From Hymenobacter monticola (GTDB taxonomy: Bacteria > Bacteroidota > Bacteroidia > Cytophagales > Hymenobacteraceae): a DNA stretch of 64,000 nt. Position numbers and translations under genes: made by a program. The stretch covers positions 2,170,001 to 2,234,000 of the forward strand of contig NZ_CP094534.1 in NCBI RefSeq assembly GCF_022811645.1. Direction: 5' to 3'. This document shows, one piece after another, positions 58,192-64,000 of this stretch. How positions within the stretch are numbered: the first letter of the stretch is position 1; every line of letters starts with the position of its first letter. The notes under the pieces are model-generated. The model was given only the letters and a program-made list of their open reading frames with translations, ran no database searches and was not told the origin of the DNA.

Positions 58192-59322
58192 ATGTTTCGT
58201 TCACTGCTCCTAACCGGTGCGCTGGCGGCTGTAGCGCTAGGCACTTCCTGCGCCCGGCAAACCCTGTCGGGTGAAGCCGCAAACACCATGGCCGCCAAAC
58301 CGGGAGCGGCGGCTGCGGCCAGCACCGCCAGCCCGCAGGCTCCCCTGCAGGACAGCACCGCCGAGAAGATGCTGGTGTTTCAGCGTACCATCGGCGGCTG
58401 GCCCAAAGCCGTGGGCAATGAGAAGGTGGACTACAAACACCCCCTGACCGCTGCCGACCGCACCCGCACGCTGGCCGACAAGGGGCGCAACGACGCCACC
58501 ATCGACAACAACGCCACCAGCCGCGAAATCCTTTACCTGGCCCAGGCCTACCAGAAAACCAACAACCCCACCTACCGCCAGGGCGCCGAAGCCGGAATCC
58601 GCTTCCTGCTGAAAATGCAGTACGCCAACGGAGGGTTCCCGCAGTACTACCCCGATTTCAGCAACTACCGCCACCAGATTACCTACAACGACAACGCCAT
58701 GGTGCGCGTGCTGGAGCTGCTGCGCAGCGTGGCCCGGCAAAAGGCCCCGTTTGTGGGCCTCGCGGCCGACCTGCCGGCGCAAGCCCAAACGGCCGTCGAG
58801 AAAGGCACCGACTGCATCCTGAAAACGCAGTATGTGCGCCAGGGCGTGCCCACGGCCTGGTGCGCTCAGTACGACGAGAAGACCCTGCGGCCGGCCAAGG
58901 CGCGGGCCTTCGAGCTGGCCTCGCTGAGCGGGGATGAGTCGGTGGAGATTGTGCGGTTTCTGATGGGCATCGACAACCCTTCTGCGGAGGTGAAAAAGGC
59001 CATCGAAAGCGCCGTGGTCTGGTTCGAGAAAGTAAAAATCAGCGGCTACACGGTGAAAGAAATTGCGGCACCGCAGGAGAAATCGGGCCGCGACCGGGTG
59101 ATGGTGCCCGAAGCCGGCGCCGCTGTCTGGGCCCGTTTCTATGAGCTTGATACCGACCGCCCCATCTACGTGGGCCGCGACAGCCAGGTGCACTACCAGC
59201 TCAGTGAAATCGAGAACGAGCGCCGCGCCGGCTATCTGTACCTGGGCACCTGGCCCGAAAAACTTCTCACCAAAGACTACCCCGCCTGGCAAAAGCGGGT
59301 GAGTACGGGAGGGAGGGGTTAA
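58192..59322 (+). CDS. pelA: Pectate lyase family 10 (PL10) lipoprotein
   Basis: PL10 lyases cleave polygalacturonate by beta-elimination with calcium. The 376-residue protein has a lipoprotein signal (lipidated Cys20 in TSCARQ) and a linker rich in Ala. The catalytic (alpha/alpha)3-type domain shows TIGGWPKAVGNEKVDYKHPL, GRNDATIDNNATSREILYLA, MQYANGGFPQYYPDFSNYRH, and the DNAMVRVLELLRSV and TQYVRQGVPTAWCAQYDEKT segments. As a lipoprotein without a sorting domain it probably acts in the periplasm or at the outer-membrane surface. It is co-transcribed with susCD. Confidence 0.92.
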   Translation: MFRSLLLTGALAAVALGTSCARQTLSGEAANTMAAKPGAAAAASTASPQAPLQDSTAEKMLVFQRTIGGWPKAVGNEKVDYKHPLTAADRTRTLADKGRNDATIDNNATSREILYLAQAYQKTNNPTYRQGAEAGIRFLLKMQYANGGFPQYYPDFSNYRHQITYNDNAMVRVLELLRSVARQKAPFVGLAADLPAQAQTAVEKGTDCILKTQYVRQGVPTAWCAQYDEKTLRPAKARAFELASLSGDESVEIVRFLMGIDNPSAEVKKAIESAVVWFEKVKISGYTVKEIAAPQEKSGRDRVMVPEAGAAVWARFYELDTDRPIYVGRDSQVHYQLSEIENERRAGYLYLGTWPEKLLTKDYPAWQKRVSTGGRG

Positions 59323-59366
59323 CTCCACTTTATAGCTTCGTTTCGCAATCCTACTATTTCGTCGTA

Positions 59367-60899
59367 ATGGACACTTTAAATCAAGAATTGGCCTTGTCCG
59401 CCCCCAGCGCCGCTGCTGCGGTGGCCTGGCCTACCCCGGCGCTCTTCGCTTTGCCCGAGAAGGTGCTGCAGTTTGGCACCGGCGTGCTGCTGCGCGGCCT
59501 GCCCGATTTTATGATTGACGAGGCCAACCGCCAAGGCGTGTTCAACGGCCGCGTGGTGGTGGTGAAAAGCACCGACGGCGGCGACGCCACCGCCTTCGAA
59601 CGCCAGAATGGCCTTTACACCGTGTGCATTCGCGGCGTGGAAGACGGCCAGCCGGTGGAAGAAAACGTGGTGTGCAGCAGCATCAGCCGCGTGCTCTCGG
59701 CTAAAAGCCAATGGGCCGAAGTGCTCGAATTCGCCAAGAGCCCCGACCTGCAGGTAGTCATTTCGAACACCACCGAAGTGGGCATTCAGCTGGTAAACGA
59801 GGACATTCACCTCACGCCCCCTTCCTCATTCCCGGGCAAGCTGCTGGCCGTGCTCCACGCGCGCTTTGAAGCTTTCAAGGGCGACGTAAACCGCGGCCTG
59901 GTGATTGTGCCCACCGAGCTCATTCCCGACAACGGCCGCAAGCTCGAAGCCATTGTGCTGGAGCTGGCCCACCGCAACGACCTGGGCAGCGCCTTCATCG
60001 ACTGGCTCGAATCGGCCAACTCATTTTGCAACACCCTCGTGGACCGCATCGTGCCGGGCAAGCCTGAGCCCGCGCTTTACGCGCAGCTGCAGGAAGAGCT
60101 TGGCTACCGCGACGAGCTGCTGACCATGAGCGAGGCCTACGCCTTGTGGGCCATCGAAGGCGACGAAAAGGTGCGCGAGGTGCTGTCCTTCCACTCCGTG
60201 GCCAAGGGCGTGGTTATCCGCCCCGACATCACGCTTTTCCGCGAGCTGAAGCTGCGCCTGCTGAACGGCACGCACACCCTCAGCTACGCGCTGGCCCATC
60301 TGGCAGGCTGCACCACGGTGCGCGAGGCCCTCGAAAACGAAGATTTGGCCCGCTTCATCCACAACCTGATGCTGGCCGACTTGCTGCCCGGCATCCCGTA
60401 CCAGGTGGATGAGAAAGTGGGCCAGCGCTTCGGCATGCAGGTGCTCGACCGCTTCCGCAACCCCTTCCTGGAGCACCGCTGGCTGGCCATTGCCATGCAA
60501 GGCACCGCCAAGATGCAGATGCGCAACGTGCCCACGCTGCTGCACTACTACCAGACGCACAACGCCGTGCCGCATTACATGGCGCTGGGCTTTGCGGCCT
60601 ACCTGCTGTTCATGCGCAACACGGCCACCGGCACCGGTACCGGCCAGGGCGAAGCCAACGGCGAGCCCTACAACATTCAGGACGACCGGGCCGGCTATTT
60701 TGCTGACCTGTGGGCCAAGCTTTCGCCCGAGGAGCTGACCGGCGCTGCCTTGCGCAACACCGCCCTCTGGGGCCACGACCTCACCCGCCTGCCGGGCTTC
60801 GCCGAGAAGGTGACCCAGTACATCCACCAGCTGCTGGAAGAAGGCCCGTCGGCCACGCTGGCTGCTTTTTTCACTAAAAAAACAGCTTTGGCCAGCTAG
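59367..60899 (+). CDS. uxaB: Tagaturonate reductase (UxaB)
   Basis: UxaB reduces D-tagaturonate to D-altronate with NADH in galacturonate breakdown. The 510-residue protein is a mannitol-dehydrogenase-family enzyme: N-terminal Rossmann region EKVLQFGTGVLLRGLPDFMI, then VISNTTEVGIQLVNED, and the C-terminal catalytic segment ELKLRLLNGTHTLSYALAHL, where Lys and Asn-Gly-x-His of the family lie. Length is slightly above the E. coli enzyme (483). It is 44 bases after PL10 and 25 bases before uxaA. The UxuB (fructuronate reductase) role is less likely because uxaA and uxaC flank it. Confidence 0.92.
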   Translation: MDTLNQELALSAPSAAAAVAWPTPALFALPEKVLQFGTGVLLRGLPDFMIDEANRQGVFNGRVVVVKSTDGGDATAFERQNGLYTVCIRGVEDGQPVEENVVCSSISRVLSAKSQWAEVLEFAKSPDLQVVISNTTEVGIQLVNEDIHLTPPSSFPGKLLAVLHARFEAFKGDVNRGLVIVPTELIPDNGRKLEAIVLELAHRNDLGSAFIDWLESANSFCNTLVDRIVPGKPEPALYAQLQEELGYRDELLTMSEAYALWAIEGDEKVREVLSFHSVAKGVVIRPDITLFRELKLRLLNGTHTLSYALAHLAGCTTVREALENEDLARFIHNLMLADLLPGIPYQVDEKVGQRFGMQVLDRFRNPFLEHRWLAIAMQGTAKMQMRNVPTLLHYYQTHNAVPHYMALGFAAYLLFMRNTATGTGTGQGEANGEPYNIQDDRAGYFADLWAKLSPEELTGAALRNTALWGHDLTRLPGFAEKVTQYIHQLLEEGPSATLAAFFTKKTALAS

Positions 60900-60924
60900 T
60901 TTAGGCCTTTTCTGTTTAGCTACT

Positions 60925-62580
60925 ATGAAACACCAAGTTGCTCGCATTCACCCCGCCGATAACGTGCTTGTGGCCCTCGTCGACCTGCCCATCGGCACCG
61001 AAGTGCCCTGGGAAAACGGCTACGTCACCACCACCGAAGCCATTCCGGCCAAGCACAAGCTCGCGCCCCTGGGCCTGAGCGTGGGCCAGCCCGTGACGAT
61101 GTACGGCGTGCTGGTGGGCAAAGCCAAGGCCGACATTCGGCCCGGCGGCCGCCTCACCACGGCCAACATGCAGCACGCCACCAACAGCTACGAGGAACAA
61201 GGCCACCAGCGCCCCGCCTGGCAAGCGCCCGACGTATCGAACTGGCAGAACCGCACCTTCATGGGCTACCACCGCGCCGACGGCCGCGTGGGCACCGCCA
61301 ACTACTGGCTGGTGATTCCGCTGGTGTTCTGCGAGAACCGCAACATCCAGGTGCTGCAGGATGCGCTGATTACCGACCTCGGCTATGCCCGCCGCAAAAA
61401 CTACCAGCCCGAAACCCGCAAGCTGCTGGAACTGATGCAAGCCGGCCGCTCGGTGGAGGAAATCCTGAGCGCCGACCTCGATGCCGGCGAAGACACGGCC
61501 CGCAGCCAGCGTCCCTTCCCCAACGTCGACGGCATCCGTTTTCTCTCGCACGAAGGCGGCTGCGGCGGCATCCGCCAGGACGCCCAGACGCTGTGCGGGC
61601 TGCTGGCCGGCTACATCACGCACCCCAACGTGGCTGGCGCCACCGTGCTCAGCCTCGGCTGCCAGAACGCGCAGGCCAGCATGCTGCAGGAGGAAATCGC
61701 CAAGCGCGACCCCAACTTCAACAAGCCGCTCTTCATCCTCGACCAGCAGAAGCTGGGTACCGAAGAGGCGCTTATCAGCGATGCCCTGCGCCAGACCTTC
61801 GCCGGCCTGATGCTGGCCAACCGCGCCCGTCGCGAGCCCGCCCCCCTCAAGGCCCTGAACATTGGCTTGGAATGCGGCGGCTCCGACGGCTTCTCCGGCA
61901 TCTCGGCCAACCCGGCTCTGGGCCACGTTTCGGATATGCTCGTCGCCCTTGGCGGTTCGGTCATCCTGGCCGAATTCCCGGAGCTGTGCGGCGTTGAGCA
62001 GGAACTGGTGGACCGCAGCGTGGAGCCCGCCATTGCCGAGCGTTTCAGCAGCCTGATGAAGGCTTATGGCGACAGCGCCGTGGCCGTGGGCTCGGGCTTC
62101 GATATGAACCCCTCGCCCGGCAACATTCGCGACGGCTTGATTACGGACGCCATGAAATCGGCCGGCGCGGCCCGCAAAGGTGGCTCGTCGCCTGTGGTGG
62201 CCGTGCTCGACTACCCGGAGCCCGTGACCAAGCCCGGCCTGAACCTGCTCTGCACCCCCGGCAACGACGTGGAATCGACCACGGCCGAAGTAGGGTCGGG
62301 GGCTAATATTGTGCTCTTCACCACCGGCCTGGGCACGCCTACCGGCAACCCCATTGCCCCGGTTATCAAAATAGCCAGCAATACGGCCCTGGCGCGTCGC
62401 ATGCCCGACATCATCGACGTGAACACCGGAACGGTGATTGACGGCGAAGAAACCATCGAGCAGGCCGGCGAGCGCATTCTCGACTACGTCATTCGCGTAG
62501 CCAGCGGCGAGGAAGAAATTGCCGCCGTGCGCCACGACCAAACCGACTTCATCCCGTGGAAGCGCGGGGTGAGCTTGTAA
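60925..62580 (+). CDS. uxaA: Altronate dehydratase (UxaA)
   Basis: UxaA dehydrates D-altronate to 2-keto-3-deoxygluconate. The 551-residue protein has an N-terminal SAF domain (to about residue 95, HPADNVLVALVDLPIGTEVP). The catalytic region shows GYHRADGRVGTANYWLVIPL, FLSHEGGCGGIRQDAQTLCG, LECGGSDGFSGISANPALG and a late LGTPTGNPIAPVIKIASNTA. Length is slightly longer than the 495-residue E. coli UxaA. It is the last gene of the kduD-to-uxaA operon, and a long inverted repeat follows before uxaC. Confidence 0.95.
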   Translation: MKHQVARIHPADNVLVALVDLPIGTEVPWENGYVTTTEAIPAKHKLAPLGLSVGQPVTMYGVLVGKAKADIRPGGRLTTANMQHATNSYEEQGHQRPAWQAPDVSNWQNRTFMGYHRADGRVGTANYWLVIPLVFCENRNIQVLQDALITDLGYARRKNYQPETRKLLELMQAGRSVEEILSADLDAGEDTARSQRPFPNVDGIRFLSHEGGCGGIRQDAQTLCGLLAGYITHPNVAGATVLSLGCQNAQASMLQEEIAKRDPNFNKPLFILDQQKLGTEEALISDALRQTFAGLMLANRARREPAPLKALNIGLECGGSDGFSGISANPALGHVSDMLVALGGSVILAEFPELCGVEQELVDRSVEPAIAERFSSLMKAYGDSAVAVGSGFDMNPSPGNIRDGLITDAMKSAGAARKGGSSPVVAVLDYPEPVTKPGLNLLCTPGNDVESTTAEVGSGANIVLFTTGLGTPTGNPIAPVIKIASNTALARRMPDIIDVNTGTVIDGEETIEQAGERILDYVIRVASGEEEIAAVRHDQTDFIPWKRGVSL

Positions 62581-62591
62581 ATACTTACCAT

Positions 62592-62695
62592 CTGTCATCC
62601 TGAGCACAGCGAAGGACCTTATCGCGTCAGCTTCGGCTGAGTTACTGCAGGTCGTTTTGGCGTGATAAGGTCCTTCGCTGCGCTCAGGATGACAG
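62592..62695. repeat. Long inverted repeat (CTGTCATCCTGAGCRCAGCG arms)
   Basis: Arms of 35 bp (62592-62626 and 62661-62695) match with two or three changes. The core TGTCATCCTGAGC..CAGCGAAGGACC shares its design with the GTCATGC family. Confidence 0.88.
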
Positions 62696-62713
62696 CTGAT
62701 TGCAAACTGCCTA

Positions 62714-62727
62714 CGCAACCGTTTTCG
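62714..62727 (+). promoter_or_regulatory. LacI-type palindrome upstream of uxaC
   Basis: CGCAACCGTTTTCG matches the site before the symporter gene (47600-47613) at 13 of 14 bases. It is 107 bases upstream of the uxaC ATG. Confidence 0.5.
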
Positions 62728-62771
62728 CTAATAAATACTGCTCTGTGAAGAATACGGCCCCGGCGGCGGCC

Positions 62772-62779
62772 TACCTTCG
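62772..62779 (+). promoter_or_regulatory. -7-like box of uxaC
   Basis: TACCTTCG, one base from TAnnTTTG, 55 bases before the ATG. Identical to the uvrA box. Confidence 0.4.
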
Positions 62780-62833
62780 GTGCTGGAAGCAGCCGCACTA
62801 ACCGGGTCCCACCCCCATCCATCTTAGTTGCTC

Positions 62834-64000
62834 ATGAAGCCTTTCCTCAACGACGATTTTCTGCTGCAAACGGCCACGGCCAGCACGCTCTACCACGAGT
62901 ATGCCAAGCAGATGCCCATTATCGACTATCACAACCACCTCATTCCTGAGCAGATAGCCGAAGACAAGCAGTTCGAAAACATCACCCAAATCTGGCTCTA
63001 CGGCGACCACTACAAGTGGCGCGCCATGCGGGCCAACGGCATTCCCGAGCGCTACATCACCGGCAACGCGTCGGACTGGGAGAAGTTTGAGAAATGGGCC
63101 GAAACCGTGCCCTATACCCTGCGCAACCCGCTTTACCACTGGACGCACCTGGAGCTGCGCCGCTACTTTGGCATTACCGAGCTGCTGAATAAGGACAGCG
63201 CCCGCCGCATCTACGACGAGTGCAACGCCAAGCTGCAAACCGCCGAGTACTCGGTGCAAAACCTGCTGAAAATGATGCAGGTGGAAACCCTCTGCACCAC
63301 CGACGACCCAGCCGACGCGCTGGAGCACCACCAGGCGCTGGCCGCCTCGGGCTTCGCCGTCAACGTGCTGCCCACCTTCCGCGCCGACAAGGCGATGGCC
63401 CCGGAATCGGCCGCGGCCTACAACCAGTACCTCGACAAGCTGGCCGCTGCCGCCGAGCTGGAAATTCGCACCTTCGCTGACCTGGAAAAGGCCCTGCGCC
63501 GCCGCCACGACTTCTTTGCCAGTGTGGGCAGCCGCCTGTCGGACCACGGCCTGGAGCAGATTTACGCCGCCGACTACACAGAGGCCGAAATCGACGCCAT
63601 CTTCTCAAAGGTGCGCGGCGGCGCCGAGCTGACGGCGGATGAGGTGCTGAAGTTCAAATCGGCAATGCTGGTGCTGCTGGCTGTGCTGGACTGGGAAAAG
63701 GGCTGGACGCAGCAGTACCACATCGGCGCGCTGCGCAACAACAACTCCCGCATGCTGCGTGAGCTGGGCCCCGACACGGGCTGGGACAGCATTGGTGACT
63801 TCTCGCAGGGCCGCGCCCTTTCCGCCTTCCTCGACCGCCTCGACGGGCAGGACAAGTTGGCCAAAACCATTATCTACAACCTGAACCCGGCCGACAACGA
63901 GCTGATTGCCACAATGATTGGCAACTTCAACGATGGCTCGGTGGTGGGCAAGATTCAGTTCGGCTCCGGCTGGTGGTTCCTCGACCAGAAGGACGGCATG
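62834..64000 (+). CDS. uxaC: Glucuronate/galacturonate isomerase (UxaC), partial at window end
   Basis: UxaC converts D-galacturonate to D-tagaturonate (and glucuronate to fructuronate). The visible 389 residues show the amidohydrolase-like fold start MPIIDYHNHLIPEQIAED (metal His-x-His), IWLYGDHYKWRAMRANGIPE and WTHLELRRYFGITELLN, and the region TTDDPADALEHHQALAASGF. The frame is open to the last base, and the C-terminal part (normally about 470 residues in total) lies beyond the window. It completes the UxaC-UxaB-UxaA branch. Confidence 0.95.
   Translation, partial: MKPFLNDDFLLQTATASTLYHEYAKQMPIIDYHNHLIPEQIAEDKQFENITQIWLYGDHYKWRAMRANGIPERYITGNASDWEKFEKWAETVPYTLRNPLYHWTHLELRRYFGITELLNKDSARRIYDECNAKLQTAEYSVQNLLKMMQVETLCTTDDPADALEHHQALAASGFAVNVLPTFRADKAMAPESAAAYNQYLDKLAAAAELEIRTFADLEKALRRRHDFFASVGSRLSDHGLEQIYAADYTEAEIDAIFSKVRGGAELTADEVLKFKSAMLVLLAVLDWEKGWTQQYHIGALRNNNSRMLRELGPDTGWDSIGDFSQGRALSAFLDRLDGQDKLAKTIIYNLNPADNELIATMIGNFNDGSVVGKIQFGSGWWFLDQKDGM

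Noticed and set aside
11422..62695. Long inverted repeats considered as CRISPR or attachment sites
   Set aside because: They are pairs of inverted arms, not direct repeats with unique spacers. No cas genes, integrase or transposase is nearby.
1..64000. Search for tRNA, rRNA, riboswitch or complete mobile elements
   Set aside because: No cloverleaf, rRNA core or known riboswitch signature was recognised by eye, and no transposase or integrase gene is present. A covariance-model search would be needed to exclude small RNAs.

Overview
The window is high-GC Bacteroidota DNA, most likely a Hymenobacter or close relative (order Cytophagales). The evidence is gliding/type IX secretion genes (gldD, gldB), several secreted proteins with type IX sorting domains, a SusC/SusD pair, start codons without Shine-Dalgarno sequences, and many upstream boxes of the Bacteroidetes -7 form TAnnTTTG. 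I saw no rRNA, tRNA, CRISPR array or insertion sequence.

Positions 1-15200 are mostly housekeeping. On the minus strand lie recG (cut by the window edge), gldD, ssb and mutY. On the plus strand follow a GTG-started HU-like gene, a TPR membrane protein, a 29-residue basic protein and RNase G. Then come an outer-membrane barrel protein, gldB, a glycosyltransferase, nth, an ECF sigma factor overlapping a small putative anti-sigma gene, a hypothetical gene, an MFS exporter and a NUDIX hydrolase.

Positions 15190-20121 hold a minus-strand aldehyde-oxidoreductase operon of PaoABC type (2Fe-2S, FAD and molybdenum subunits) followed by a MocA-like cytidylyltransferase. Long inverted repeats lie between its genes. 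Positions 20396-35509 hold an HhH protein, two tandem alpha/beta hydrolase paralogues (one without its catalytic serine), an orphan PD-(D/E)XK protein of lower GC, uvrA, a LamG-like secreted protein, a TspO-like membrane protein, tpiA, an ABC transporter pair and prmA.

Positions 35698-64000 form a large pectin-utilisation locus. It contains a PL1 pectate lyase, a LacI regulator, an MG2/plug-domain protein, an uncharacterised type IX-secreted protein, a CE12-GH28 fusion, a GH105-DUF4350-like fusion, a sodium symporter, a CE8 pectin methylesterase, and then kduD-kduI-susC-susD-PL10-uxaB-uxaA followed by uxaC. De-esterification and cleavage outside the cell, SusCD import, GH105 trimming and two cytoplasmic branches (KduI/KduD and UxaC/UxaB/UxaA) would all converge on 2-keto-3-deoxygluconate. 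KDG kinase and aldolase are not in the window.

The most interesting non-coding signal is a 26-bp motif with an internal palindrome. It occurs four times, each about 125-140 bp upstream of a pectin-locus start codon, and is a candidate operator of the local regulon. One of the four genes behind it encodes a secreted protein of unknown function.
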